DNA from: Stenotrophomonas sp. UBA2629
Lineage (GTDB): Bacteria > Pseudomonadota > Gammaproteobacteria > Xanthomonadales > Xanthomonadaceae
NCBI GenBank assembly: GCA_002359895.1
Contig: DEOB01000007.1
Coordinates: forward strand, 88,444 to 152,443
DNA length: 64,000 nt
Direction of reading: 5' to 3'
Part shown: positions 34,288-43,222 of the stretch, in pieces
How the letters are laid out: every line of letters begins with the position of its first letter
How positions within the stretch are numbered: position 1 is the first letter of the stretch
The notes under the pieces: model-generated
Told to the model about the DNA's origin: nothing
Seen by the model: only the letters and a program-made list of their open reading frames with translations
Database searches by the model: none
Program-made: the position numbers and the translations under genes

Positions 34288-34839
34288 ATGTATTCGCGTA
34301 GCAGTGAACCCGTCCATTTTGAGCGTGATTGCCCGGCCGTGATGGTGCCGCAGGGCGATAGCGTGACCCTGCCCGCCGGCAGTTATGGCTACATCACCCA
34401 GGCACTGGGTGGCAGCTATACCGTGTTTGTCGAAGGCAACCTGTTCCGTATCGCCGGCAAGGATGGCGATGCCATCGGCAAAGAGCCGCCGCCGGGGCTG
34501 GAACTTCCGGAAGACGCGGCCGACGAGGATGTCGAAAAACTGGTCTGGCAGCAGCTGCGGACCTGTTTTGACCCGGAAATTCCGTTCAACATCGTTGATC
34601 TGGGCTTGATCTACGAAGTGGACATCAAGCACTTGGACGATGGCCAGCGCGAGGTGGACGTCAAGATGACCCTGACCGCGCCCGGCTGCGGCATGGGCGA
34701 GATTCTGGTCGATGACGTGCGCAGCAAGTTGGAGATGATTCCGACCGTGGCGCAGGCTGACGTTGACCTGGTGTTCGACCCACCGTGGGGGCGTCACATG
34801 ATGTCCGAGGCGGCGCGTCTGGAAACTGGCATGCTGTAA
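34288..34839 (+). CDS. sufT: Fe-S cluster maturation protein SufT (DUF59/MIP18 family)
   Basis: 183 residues. The N-terminal ~75 residues (MYSRSSEPVHFERDCPAVMVPQ...) are specific to SufT and are followed by a DUF59 domain with FDPEIPFNIVDLGLIYEVDI and the TAPGCGMGEILVDDV cysteine block. SufT helps load Fe-S clusters onto enzymes under high demand. No other suf genes are nearby. It lies about 120 bases upstream of ilvE in the same direction. Confidence 0.92.
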   Translation: MYSRSSEPVHFERDCPAVMVPQGDSVTLPAGSYGYITQALGGSYTVFVEGNLFRIAGKDGDAIGKEPPPGLELPEDAADEDVEKLVWQQLRTCFDPEIPFNIVDLGLIYEVDIKHLDDGQREVDVKMTLTAPGCGMGEILVDDVRSKLEMIPTVAQADVDLVFDPPWGRHMMSEAARLETGML

Positions 34840-34963
34840 GGGTTGGCTCGCTCCTGCAGCACCGGTATCCACGGATGGCGGCAAGGAGCACAAGCCGGCT
34901 CGCATTCAACCGGTGGCTGTCGCAGCGCCGGTGCCCATCCCGCAATCTGGAAGGAATTACCCG

Positions 34964-36064
34964 GTGTCCCAGTCTTCCCTGAGCTTTGCTGTCACCCGTT
35001 CGGCCAACCCGCGCAGCGCCGATGAGCGCGCCAAAATCCTGGAGAAGCCGGGCTTTGGCCTGCACTTCACCGACCACATGGTGGCCGTACGTTGGGACAA
35101 GGACACCGGCTGGCACGATGCGGCAGTCATGCCGTACGGCCCGATCGCACTGGACCCGGCCGCTGCCGTGCTGCATTACGGCCAGGAAATCTTTGAAGGC
35201 ATCAAGGGCTACCGCCACGCGGATGGTTCGGTCTGGACCTTCCGGCCGGAAGCCAATGGTGCGCGCCTGCAGCGCTCGGCCCGCCGCCTGGCGCTGCCGG
35301 AACTGCCGGTGGAGATCTTCGTTGAATCGCTGAAGCAGCTCACCGCACTGGACAAGGACTGGGTGTCCGACGCCGATGAGGCGAGCCTGTACTTCCGCCC
35401 GTTCATGATTGGCGATGAAGCTTTCCTTGGCGTGCGCGGTGCGCACAAGGCCAGCTACTACGTGATTGCCAGCCCGGCTGGCCCGTACTTCGCCAAGGGC
35501 GTTGCGCCGGTCGCCATCTGGCTGTCCACCGACTACGCACGTGCGGCCAAGGGCGGCACCGGTGCGGCCAAGTGCGGCGGTAACTACGCCGCATCGCTGC
35601 TGCCGCAGCAACAGGCACAGGCACAGGGCTGCTCGCAGGTGCTGTTCCTGGACCCGGTCGAGGGCAAGTACCTGGAAGAACTGGGCGGCATGAACGTGTT
35701 CCTGGTCTACGGCAAAACCAACACGTTGGTCACCCCGGAACTGTCGGGCAGCATTCTGGAAGGCATCACCCGCGAATCCATCCTGCAGTTGGCACGCGAC
35801 CGCGGCATGACCGTGGAAGAGCGCAAGGTCACCATCGACGAGTGGAAGCAGGGCGTGAGCTCGGGCGACATCACCGAAGTGTTTGCCTGCGGTACCGCTG
35901 CGGTCATCACCCCGATCGGCCAGCTCAAGGGCGAAGGCTTCTCGGTGGGCGACCTGAGCGCGCCAGCTGGAGAAGTGACCATGTCGCTGCGTAAAGAACT
36001 GACCGACATCCAGTACGGCCGTCAGCCGGACCGCCACGGTTGGCTGGTGCGTCTGACCGGCTGA
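34964..36064 (+). CDS. ilvE: Branched-chain amino acid aminotransferase
   Basis: PLP-dependent class IV aminotransferase, 366 residues, interconverting Leu/Ile/Val and their keto acids. The active-site region GGTGAAKCGGNYAASLLPQ contains the Schiff-base lysine; LHYGQEIFEGIKGYR and EVFACGTAAVITPIG are typical of the longer, eukaryote-like BCAT group. A GTG start at 34964 has AAGGA eight bases upstream. Followed by an intrinsic terminator. No leader peptide with branched-chain codons is seen upstream, so attenuation is not supported. Confidence 0.96.
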   Translation: MSQSSLSFAVTRSANPRSADERAKILEKPGFGLHFTDHMVAVRWDKDTGWHDAAVMPYGPIALDPAAAVLHYGQEIFEGIKGYRHADGSVWTFRPEANGARLQRSARRLALPELPVEIFVESLKQLTALDKDWVSDADEASLYFRPFMIGDEAFLGVRGAHKASYYVIASPAGPYFAKGVAPVAIWLSTDYARAAKGGTGAAKCGGNYAASLLPQQQAQAQGCSQVLFLDPVEGKYLEELGGMNVFLVYGKTNTLVTPELSGSILEGITRESILQLARDRGMTVEERKVTIDEWKQGVSSGDITEVFACGTAAVITPIGQLKGEGFSVGDLSAPAGEVTMSLRKELTDIQYGRQPDRHGWLVRLTG

Positions 36065-36090
36065 TTGCTGCGGCAAAGCGTCATGAAGAA

Positions 36091-36123
36091 GAACCCGCTA
36101 CGGTGACGTGGCGGGTTTTTTGT
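36091..36123 (+). terminator. Intrinsic terminator of ilvE
   Basis: Stem AACCCGC(T)A / (T)GGCGGGTT followed by a run of Ts, 27 bases past the ilvE stop. Confidence 0.85.
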
Positions 36124-36210
36124 TGTCGCGTGTTCTGTCGTTCTGCATGTGCAGGCACGCCGCGTAGAGAAAATGATCGGCAGGCAGAACGGGCTGACGA
36201 GCGTGGCGGC

Positions 36211-36687
36211 TCAGGCTTCCAGAATGTCCGCGCAGCGCGCCTGCAGAAACCGCAACGCATCGGCCGGGGCGATATCCAGCAACAGGCCACGTTGGCCGGC
36301 GTTGATGTAGACCGTCTCGTGCTGCTGCACGTCATCGGCAAACAGAATGCTGGCCGGCCGCTGTTGCGCGAACGGGCTGATGCCACCCACCTTGTAGCCG
36401 CTGCGGCGTTCGGCCTCGGCGACTTCCATCATCTGCGCGTGCTTGCCGCCACAACGGGCAGCAAGTTTTTTCAGGGACAGGCGCTGGTTGCTGGGGATCA
36501 CCGCGATCACCGGCTGCTTGTCCACCCACGCCATCAGCGTCTTGAACATCCGCGCCGGTGCAATGCCCAGCGCCTGTGCGGCGGCCAGGCCCTTACTGTC
36601 TACATCGGCCGAATAGTCATAGGCGTGCAGACGATGGGGCACCCCGGCCTTGTCCAGTGCGGCATTGGCGCGGGTGCCCTTGGCCAC
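36211..36687 (-). CDS. ybaK: Cys-tRNA(Pro)/aminoacyl-tRNA deacylase YbaK
   Basis: 158-residue trans-editing enzyme that removes Cys mischarged onto tRNA-Pro. Family blocks: DSKGLAAAQALGIAPARMFKTLMAW, then IPSNQRLSLKKLA, GKHAQMMEVAEAERRSGYKVGGISPF. It starts with a GTG that follows directly on the TGA stop of the asparaginase-like gene, so the two are translationally linked. Confidence 0.95.
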   Translation of the reverse strand: MAKGTRANAALDKAGVPHRLHAYDYSADVDSKGLAAAQALGIAPARMFKTLMAWVDKQPVIAVIPSNQRLSLKKLAARCGGKHAQMMEVAEAERRSGYKVGGISPFAQQRPASILFADDVQQHETVYINAGQRGLLLDIAPADALRFLQARCADILEA

Positions 36688-37176
36688 TCAGACCGCCTCG
36701 AAGCGGTTGGCATCCACGTTCTTGCGGACCTGGGTGGGGTCCCAGATACGGCCGTTCATGGCGATGAAAACACCTGGTGGCAGCGACTGCACCGCGCCGA
36801 TGGCGCAGCCGATGTTGAACTCAGCATCCGAGCCACGGAAACGGGCCGGGCTGAGTGCGCCGGTCATCACGATGGTCTTGTCGGCGATGGTCTGCAGCAC
36901 CTTGCCGGTGGCCACCATCGAGTCGGTGCCGTGGGTGACCAGCACATGGCGGGTGGGCTGCGCGGCGATGGTGGCGCGGATCAGCTCGCGGTCGTCATCG
37001 GTGATGTGCAGCGAATCCTTGCGCAGGATCGGGATCACGTTGAAACGGAAGGTCACGCCCAGCTCTCGCAGAATCATGCCGATCTGCGGATCACCGATCT
37101 GGTAGTCGGATTTGTCGTCGAAATAGATCTTGTCGATCGTGCCGCCGGTGGTGACGACCAGGAGTTCTTCCATCAT
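36688..37176 (-). CDS. Single-domain asparaginase-like protein
   Basis: 162 residues corresponding only to the N-terminal catalytic domain of bacterial L-asparaginases (about 330 residues). The catalytic elements are kept: Thr in TTGGTIDKIY, HGTDSM for the Thr-Asp pair, and the late Lys in VRKNVDANRF. The C-terminal dimer domain is absent and the downstream gene is ybaK, not a remnant, so this appears to be a compact family rather than a truncation. Start at the first of two ATGs (37176) with AAGGA upstream. Activity is uncertain. Confidence 0.82.
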   Translation of the reverse strand: MMEELLVVTTGGTIDKIYFDDKSDYQIGDPQIGMILRELGVTFRFNVIPILRKDSLHITDDDRELIRATIAAQPTRHVLVTHGTDSMVATGKVLQTIADKTIVMTGALSPARFRGSDAEFNIGCAIGAVQSLPPGVFIAMNGRIWDPTQVRKNVDANRFEAV

Positions 37177-37274
37177 TGCGGTAAATCCTTGCGGTGACTG
37201 CGTGCGGCGCGGTGCCGCGATGCTGCGCATGATAAAGCCGTGGAGGAGCCAGAGGTGAGTGAGAGCGGCGACCC

Positions 37275-37631
37275 TCAGCCCTGCTGCCTGTCACTGCGCC
37301 GCTTGGCAAAGCGGGCCCGCATGCCCGGCACGCTGACCAGCGCCACGATCAGCAGCGACAGCACGATCTCCGCCCAGGCGTACAGCGCCATCTCGCGGTG
37401 CGCCCAGGCGCTCATCACGCCGTGGCTGAACCAGAACAGCGCCAGCACCCCAGCCCAGAAGCGCGCCGCCGCGCGCTGTGCCAGCACGCCGGCCAACAGC
37501 AGCAGCGGCGGGACGACGAAGACCACCAACGCGGCGGCAAGGTGGCGGTCGTTGTGGAACCACGCCGCATACAGCGCCGCCAGCAACAGCAGCGCCACGC
37601 TCAGCAACAGGTCGCGGCCGCGCCCGCTCAT
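37275..37631 (-). CDS. DUF2069 membrane protein
   Basis: 118-residue protein with four hydrophobic helices (about 7-24, 31-49, 57-76, 80-100) and a basic C-terminus. DUF2069 genes commonly follow wrbA, as here: the start overlaps the wrbA stop by ATGA. Function unknown. Confidence 0.85.
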   Translation of the reverse strand: MSGRGRDLLLSVALLLLAALYAAWFHNDRHLAAALVVFVVPPLLLLAGVLAQRAAARFWAGVLALFWFSHGVMSAWAHREMALYAWAEIVLSLLIVALVSVPGMRARFAKRRSDRQQG

Positions 37632-38221
37632 TGCGCCAACCGCTTGGCGATGTCGGCCACACGTCGGCCCAGCACGCGCGCCAGATGGGCTTCGTCGTCG
37701 CTGGGTTGCGGGTCATCCTGGGCACCGGCTACATGGCTGGCGCCGTAAGGCGTGCCGCCCGTGGTGGTGTGGCTGAGCGCCGGTTCGGTGAACGGGATGC
37801 CGACAATCAGGCAGCCGTGGTGCAGCAGCGGAATCTGCATCGACAGTAGCGTGGACTCCTGCCCGCCATGCATCGAAGCGGTGGAGGTGAATACCGCTGC
37901 CGGCTTGCCTGCCAGTGTGCCGTTCACCCATTCGGCGCCCAGGCCATCCAGAAAGTGTTTGACCGGCGCGGCCATGTTGCCGAAGCGGGTAGGGCTGCCG
38001 AGCACGATGCCGTCGCATTCGGCCAGGTCGCTGATTTCCACATACGGGGCGCCATCGTCCGGTACTGGCGGGGCGCTGGTCTGGGTGACGGCGGCCACCG
38101 GCGGCACCGTGCGCAGGCGCGCGCTCATGCCGGGTACCTCGCCGATGCCACGGGCAATCTGCCGCGCCAGCCGCGCCACCGAGCCGCCACGGCTGTAGTA
38201 CAGCACCAGAATCTCCGCCAT
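37628..38221 (-). CDS. wrbA: NAD(P)H:quinone oxidoreductase WrbA
   Basis: Tetrameric FMN flavodoxin-like quinone reductase, 197 residues. FMN phosphate loop VLYYSRGGSVARLARQIA at the N-terminus, GSPTRFGNMAAPVKHFLD (the WrbA signature) near residue 75, and TSTASMHGGQESTLLSM near 110. Start at the ATG for MAEILVLYY (38221); an ATG twelve bases upstream lacks a ribosome site. Overlaps the DUF2069 gene and is divergent from the YihY gene with a short (77-base) spacer. Confidence 0.94.
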   Translation of the reverse strand: MAEILVLYYSRGGSVARLARQIARGIGEVPGMSARLRTVPPVAAVTQTSAPPVPDDGAPYVEISDLAECDGIVLGSPTRFGNMAAPVKHFLDGLGAEWVNGTLAGKPAAVFTSTASMHGGQESTLLSMQIPLLHHGCLIVGIPFTEPALSHTTTGGTPYGASHVAGAQDDPQPSDDEAHLARVLGRRVADIAKRLAQ

Positions 38222-38298
38222 CACACCATCCATTCATCACGCAGGAGGCGGCAGTATCGGCGATGCGGGCCGCGCTTTGCATCGGGTACCCTTGCGCA

Positions 38299-39573
38299 AT
38301 GGAACCACTTGATTCACTCAATCTATGGATGGAACGCGTGCGCGACCGCGCGCGGAACGTCAGCTTTGCCCGCTTCCTGTGGTGTCGCTTCCTTGATGAC
38401 CGCCTGTTCCAGGCGGCCGGTTCGCTGGCTTACACCACCGTTTTCGCCTTGGTGCCGTTGGCGATCGTGGTGTTTGGCGTGCTCTCGGCGTTCCCCATGT
38501 TCGACCGCTGGAGCGAGGCGCTCAGTGATTATGTGTTCTCCAACTTCGTGCCCTCGGCTGCACGTGCGGCGGAAGGCTACCTGCGTCAGTTCTCGTCCAG
38601 TGCCGGCCAACTGACCACCGCCGGCTTCATCGCGCTGGTGGTGTCGCTGCTGATCACCCTCAACAGTGTCGAGCAGACCTTCAACCGGATCTGGCGCGTC
38701 AGCTCGGCGCGGCCGCAGCTCACCCGGTTTCTGGTCTATTGGACGGTACTGACGCTGGGGGCCATGTTGGCGGCCGCATCGCTGGCGGTATCGGCCAAGG
38801 TGCTGTCGCTGCCGTTGTTCGGCACCAGTGAAGGCCGCTGGCTGGCCGACGTGGGCCTGCGTCTGGCGCCGGTGCTGATCGAGTTCGCCTGCGTGGTGTT
38901 GATCTACCGCGTGGTGCCGCACCACACCGTGAAGTGGCGCCATGCCATCCCCGGCGCGATGCTGGCGGTGCTGATGCTGGAGCTGGTGAAGTGGGGCATG
39001 GGCCTGTACCTGGGCAGCTTCCAGTCGTATCAGAAGCTTTATGGCACGGTGGCCTTCGTGCCGATCCTGCTGCTGTGGATCTACCTGGGCTGGGTGTCGG
39101 TATTGCTGGGTGCATCGCTGGCGTCTTCCAGCGCCGCCTTCCGTTATCAGCCGGTGGCCTTGCGCCTGCCGCAAGGTGGCGAGTTGTATGCACTGTTGCG
39201 GCTGCTGGGGCGCTTCCGTGAAGCGCGCGGGCAGGGCAAGGGCCTGGATGAAGAGCAGATGTTGACGCTCGAACCCATGCTCACCGATTCGTTGTTGCAG
39301 CAATTGCTGGAACAGATGGAAAACATCAACCTGCTGCGCCGTGACGAACAGGGGCAATGGCTGCTGGCGCGCGACCTGGACAACATCACCCTGCATGAGC
39401 TGTACGAAAGCGCGCAGCTGCGTGTTCCGGTGGCCGAGGAATACCTGCCCTTCCGCGACGACAGCCTGGGCCAGGCGGTGTGCGGGGCACTGGATGAACT
39501 GCGTGTGCCACTGCGCGGCCTGCTCAAACGCCGCGTGGAAGACATCTACACAAATACTGGAGATTCCCGATGA
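38299..39573 (+). CDS. YihY/BrkB family inner-membrane protein
   Basis: 424 residues. The first ~290 form the YihY (formerly 'RNase BN') membrane domain with six helices: QAAGSLAYTTVFALVPLAIVVFG, then ITLNSVEQTFNRIW, and VLIYRVVPHHTVKWRHAIPGAMLAV. The last ~125 residues are a soluble, mostly helical extension with ELYALLRLLGRFREARGQG and a DnaD/winged-helix-like look, seen in many proteobacterial homologues. RNase activity is not supported for this family. Translationally coupled to the TlpA-like gene by an ATGA overlap. Confidence 0.9.
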   Translation: MEPLDSLNLWMERVRDRARNVSFARFLWCRFLDDRLFQAAGSLAYTTVFALVPLAIVVFGVLSAFPMFDRWSEALSDYVFSNFVPSAARAAEGYLRQFSSSAGQLTTAGFIALVVSLLITLNSVEQTFNRIWRVSSARPQLTRFLVYWTVLTLGAMLAAASLAVSAKVLSLPLFGTSEGRWLADVGLRLAPVLIEFACVVLIYRVVPHHTVKWRHAIPGAMLAVLMLELVKWGMGLYLGSFQSYQKLYGTVAFVPILLLWIYLGWVSVLLGASLASSSAAFRYQPVALRLPQGGELYALLRLLGRFREARGQGKGLDEEQMLTLEPMLTDSLLQQLLEQMENINLLRRDEQGQWLLARDLDNITLHELYESAQLRVPVAEEYLPFRDDSLGQAVCGALDELRVPLRGLLKRRVEDIYTNTGDSR

Positions 39574-40148
39574 CCCACAAACTGCTCCCGGTCGCACTAC
39601 TGGCGGTGCTGCTGGCAGGCTGTAAACCCGATCAACAGGCGAGCGTGCCTGCACCGGCACCGGCACCTGCGGCGACGCCGGCAGCGGCCACGCCCGATCC
39701 AGCCATTCAACCGGGTGTGGTGCAGCAGACCGCAGACATGCCGCAGCTGCAGGTGCAGACCGTGGACGGCAAGGCCTATGACCTGGCCACGCATCGCGGG
39801 CAGTGGGTGGTGATCAACTTCTGGGCGACCTGGTGCGCGCCGTGTCTGCAGGAAATGCCGGAGCTTTCAGCCCTGCACGCCATGCGCGGCAATGTGGAAG
39901 TAGTGGGGCTGGCTTATGAGGATATCGAGCTGGACGAGATGCAGGCCTTCCTCAAGGACCACCCGGTGGCATACCCCATCGCCATCATCGACACCTACAA
40001 CCCGCCCAAGGATTTCGCCACACCGCGCGGCCTGCCGATGACCTACCTGATCGCACCGGACGGCAAAGTCGCCAAGCAGTTCCTGGGGCCGGTCAACGCG
40101 CATGACATCGAGCAGGCGATTGTTACCGCCGGTGGCAAGGCTGTGTGA
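39570..40148 (+). CDS. TlpA-like thioredoxin-fold lipoprotein
   Basis: 192 residues: lipobox LLAGC (Cys18), a Pro/Ala-rich linker to about residue 55, then a thioredoxin-like domain with the WCAPC redox pair (INFWATWCAPCLQEMPEL) and cis-Pro region RGLPMTYLI. Membrane-anchored, facing the periplasm; likely a thiol reductase for cytochrome c maturation or protein disulfides. Overlaps the YihY gene by four bases. A repeat cluster follows. Confidence 0.93.
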   Translation: MTHKLLPVALLAVLLAGCKPDQQASVPAPAPAPAATPAAATPDPAIQPGVVQQTADMPQLQVQTVDGKAYDLATHRGQWVVINFWATWCAPCLQEMPELSALHAMRGNVEVVGLAYEDIELDEMQAFLKDHPVAYPIAIIDTYNPPKDFATPRGLPMTYLIAPDGKVAKQFLGPVNAHDIEQAIVTAGGKAV

Positions 40149-40505
40149 GGAGTGAGTTGGCGGGAGTGCGTAGAGATGTCACTCTCGGGCGCCTCTAGAT
40201 GCCTGACGAAAGCAGAATCCTGTATTCCAGGCACCCGCGCTTAAAGCCCCTTTCCCGCTCTACGGGAGAGGGGTTGGGGTGAGGGCGCCTTGAGCGGTCA
40301 AGCCAAAAGCATGCCCCCATCCGCCCTTCGGACACCTTCCCCCGCAGGCGGGAGAAGGGAGTTGCGCATGTATTCCAGGAATCCGCGCTCAAAGCCCTCG
40401 CACTCAAAGCCCCTCTCCCGCGTGCGGGAGAGGGGTTGGGGTGAGGGGCGCTCTGTGCGCGGGCCTATCGCCAACGCATCAACAACGAGTCCAGCTGCAA
40501 TTCGC
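40149..40505. repeat. Convergent spacer with three palindromic repeats
   Basis: Three elements: 40243-40288 (CCCTTTCCCGC / CGGGAGAGGGG plus GTTGGGGTGAGGGC), 40313-40349 (ATCCGCCCTTCGG then CTTCCCCCGC / GCGGGAGAAGG) and 40406-40450 (CCCTCTCCCGC / GCGGGAGAGGGG). A direct repeat of about 30 bases beginning TGTATTCCAGG occurs at 40221 and 40369 and precedes the first and third elements, suggesting duplication. No gene is supported. Confidence 0.75.
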
Positions 40506-41291
40506 TCAAACAACATCCGTCGAAACAGAGCGAATCGGCTTCACCTCGCCGTACTTCTCTTTCTTCAATCGGCCCTTGAGCGGCGGCAGCTCAATCAACG
40601 GTTCGTTGATATGCGTGTCCGGCAGGCGATCCAGCAGGTCGCGGATCACAGTCAGGCGGCCACGCTTCTGGTCGTTGAAATCCACCAGCGTCCACGGCGC
40701 GTGCGGGGTATGCGTCGCCTTGAGCATGGCCTCGCGGGCAAGAGTGTAGTCGTCATAGGCCAGACGTGATTTCAGATCCACCGGCGACAGCTTCCAGCCC
40801 TTCAGTGGATCTTCGCGGCGCTCGGCAAAGCGTTTTTCCTGCTGGTCCTGGTCCACGCACAACCAGTACTTGAACAGCAGAATGCCGTCGTCGATCAATA
40901 GCTGCTCAAACACCGGCGCCTGCTTGAGAAACGCTTCGTACTGCGCATCGGTGCAGTAGCCCATCACCTTCTCCACGCCGGCGCGGTTGTACCAACTGCG
41001 GTCCATCAGCACGATTTCACCCGCCGCTGGCAGGTGGGCGATATGTCGCTGGAAATACCACTGCGAGTTCTCGCGCTCGTTGGGTTTGGGCAATGCGACC
41101 ACACGGCATTGGCGCGGGTTGAGATGCTTGGCCACGTCTTGAATCACGCCGCCTTTGCCGGCCGTGTCGCGGCCTTCAAATATCGCCAGTACCCGTTGCC
41201 CGGTGTGCTGGGCCCAGCGCGCCATGTTGGCCAGTTCCAACTGCATGGGTTCCAGCAGTTGTTCGTATGCTTTGCGCTTGAGCTTGGCCAT
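40506..41291 (-). CDS. ppk2: Polyphosphate kinase 2
   Basis: 261-residue PPK2 that interconverts nucleoside diphosphates and triphosphates with polyphosphate. Walker A is GRDTAGKGG (about 40-48), Walker B is in GEIVLMDRSWYNRAGVEKVMG, and the lid contains FAERREDPLKGWKLSPVDLKS. One-domain form. It faces the repeat cluster and converges with the TlpA-like gene. Confidence 0.96.
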   Translation of the reverse strand: MAKLKRKAYEQLLEPMQLELANMARWAQHTGQRVLAIFEGRDTAGKGGVIQDVAKHLNPRQCRVVALPKPNERENSQWYFQRHIAHLPAAGEIVLMDRSWYNRAGVEKVMGYCTDAQYEAFLKQAPVFEQLLIDDGILLFKYWLCVDQDQQEKRFAERREDPLKGWKLSPVDLKSRLAYDDYTLAREAMLKATHTPHAPWTLVDFNDQKRGRLTVIRDLLDRLPDTHINEPLIELPPLKGRLKKEKYGEVKPIRSVSTDVV

Positions 41292-41334
41292 GGCCGTTCC
41301 TGGTGTGGATGACGGAGCCTAGCGCAGGCGTATG

Positions 41335-43047
41335 TCAGCCGGCGTCAACACCCCGCCAGCCATGCGCATGTGCCAGCTGTTGCAGAAGTTGGTCGAAATT
41401 CTTCGCAAAGCCGGCCATGTCGAACAGACTGCTGTGGGCTTTTGCTTTGGCCAAGCGCGTGCGCAAGGCCTGCAGTGCGCCGGGGGTGCTACCCAGCGCA
41501 ATGGCGCTCGCAACAAATGCAGCATCGTCGGCGACGTTCATTTCGCTCAAGCCCAGATGATGGTTGAGGCTGCCGGCGACGCGTGCGGCAAACGTGTCGC
41601 CGGGTGCGGTCAGTACCGGGCAACCTGCCCACAGTGCATCGGATGCCGTGGTGTGCGCGTTGTAAGGATGTGTGTCCAGAAACAGATCGGCATGCTGATA
41701 ACGCGCCAGATACTGCGGATGCGGCAGTTTTTGCATGAAGACCAGGTGCGATGGTTCCACGCCATTCTGGCGGGCAACATCACGTAGACGATCATCCGCC
41801 TTGCCCGGCCCGGACAGCAGCCACAACACGCTGCCGGGTACACCTTTGAGCACTTCCAGCAAGCGGCCAACGCTGCGCGGGTTGAGCTTGTAGCTGTTGT
41901 TGAAGCAGCAGAACACCACGCCATGCTCCGGCAGACCACATTCGTGGCGTGAAGGCGGAGCATCCACTGTGCGCGTGTTGTCTGACGGTTGGAACGCGCG
42001 CGGCAGGCGCAGCACCTTTTCACTGAAGGCTGCTTCCAATGCAGGCGGCAGAGCGAACTCATCGGCGACCACGTAATCCATCCACGGCGCGCCGGACGTG
42101 CCGGGGTAGGCCAGCCAGTTGATCTGTACCGGTGCGGGACGCATCGCCAGCACTTCCGGTGTGCCGCCGCCGCCCCATCCACGCAGGTCGAACAAGACGT
42201 CGATGCCCACATTGCGGATGCTGCGTGCGATGGTCGCATGGGGTTGCGCCGAGACATCATGCAGCGCGTGTGCGGCGGCGAGAAGGCGCTGCCGGATACG
42301 GCTGCCGTCATCGCGATTCAATGCAAACAAATGCACCTGCAATTGCGGGTGTGCGCGCAGCTGCTCGAACAAGGCAACCGTCAGCAGCCCGGAGGGGTGC
42401 GCGCCGAAGCCATTGGAAAGAAAGCCAACACGCAGCGCGCCGTGGCTGCGCAGCGTGGTTGCGGGCAAGCGCGGAATGGACTGCGCCAACACCTGCGCGC
42501 GTTGCCTTGCACAGGCAAGTTGTTCGGCGGCGCTGGCATCCTCACTGAGGAACGCGAACGGCTCCACCGCAGGATTGCCTTGGGCAACCGCGCTGCGCAC
42601 CTGTCGCGACAAGGCCTCAAGATCGCGCCAGTCGCATAAACGTCTTTGCCAGTTCAGTCGCTGCGCGGCCATATAGGCCTCATCGGGCGCCAGTTGGTGC
42701 GCGCGACGATAGGCATCGGCTGCAGCTTCGGGCTGGTTGGCATCTTCAAGCACATGGCCCAGCCACAGCGCCATGCCGGGATGCTGTGGTGCCAACTGGC
42801 AGGCGCGTTGCAGCAGTGCGGCCGCGTCATCGTGGCGTCCCTGCATCCAGCGTGCGCGTCCGAGGCGGGCGAGCGCTTCAGGGTGATCAGGGCGCAGCAC
42901 GAGCGCGCGCTGTGCGGCGGATTCCCCGGCGGCCAGATCACCCGCTCCCAGCTCGGCGTCGGCCAGCATCACCCAGGCAATGAAATCGGCCGGTTGGCGT
43001 TGTACTGCGTGTCGCAGTTGCTGGCGTTCGTCGTGAGGGTTGGACAT
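41335..43047 (-). CDS. TPR O-linked N-acetylglucosaminyltransferase-like protein (OGT, GT41)
   Basis: 570 residues with TPR-type helices up to about residue 150, then the two GT-B lobes of family GT41. It lines up with the crystallised X. campestris OGT homologue: NGFGAHPSG with His217 (His218 there) and CFNNSYKLNP with Lys387 (Lys388 there), plus the UDP-binding end HTTASDALWAG...GDTFAARVAGS. I used the ATG at 43047 because it gives the known length; a longer in-frame reading to 43203 is not supported. Same strand as ppk2, 43 bases apart. Acceptor protein unknown. Confidence 0.93.
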   Translation of the reverse strand: MSNPHDERQQLRHAVQRQPADFIAWVMLADAELGAGDLAAGESAAQRALVLRPDHPEALARLGRARWMQGRHDDAAALLQRACQLAPQHPGMALWLGHVLEDANQPEAAADAYRRAHQLAPDEAYMAAQRLNWQRRLCDWRDLEALSRQVRSAVAQGNPAVEPFAFLSEDASAAEQLACARQRAQVLAQSIPRLPATTLRSHGALRVGFLSNGFGAHPSGLLTVALFEQLRAHPQLQVHLFALNRDDGSRIRQRLLAAAHALHDVSAQPHATIARSIRNVGIDVLFDLRGWGGGGTPEVLAMRPAPVQINWLAYPGTSGAPWMDYVVADEFALPPALEAAFSEKVLRLPRAFQPSDNTRTVDAPPSRHECGLPEHGVVFCCFNNSYKLNPRSVGRLLEVLKGVPGSVLWLLSGPGKADDRLRDVARQNGVEPSHLVFMQKLPHPQYLARYQHADLFLDTHPYNAHTTASDALWAGCPVLTAPGDTFAARVAGSLNHHLGLSEMNVADDAAFVASAIALGSTPGALQALRTRLAKAKAHSSLFDMAGFAKNFDQLLQQLAHAHGWRGVDAG

Positions 43048-43222
43048 CGGAAGTAGGCCGCGGCTGATGCTGTGCAAGTGATTCTGCCGTGGTTGTTGTG
43101 ATTTTGCTTTTCTGTTCTGGCTTTTGCCTGGGCCGTCAGGCATCGGACTCAGGGTCTTGGACTTCCCGTTCTGCCTCAGTGATGCACCAGAAAAAGGCGG
43201 CAACGTTTGTCAGAAAAGCGGA

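Noticed and set aside
36688..37176. Asparaginase pseudogene
   Set aside because: The frame is open, catalytic residues are kept, and the stop is precisely joined to ybaK, so a compact gene is more likely than decay.
43048..43203. 52-residue N-terminal extension of the OGT homologue
   Set aside because: The ATG at 43047 places key residues within one position of X. campestris OGT; the extension has no family match.
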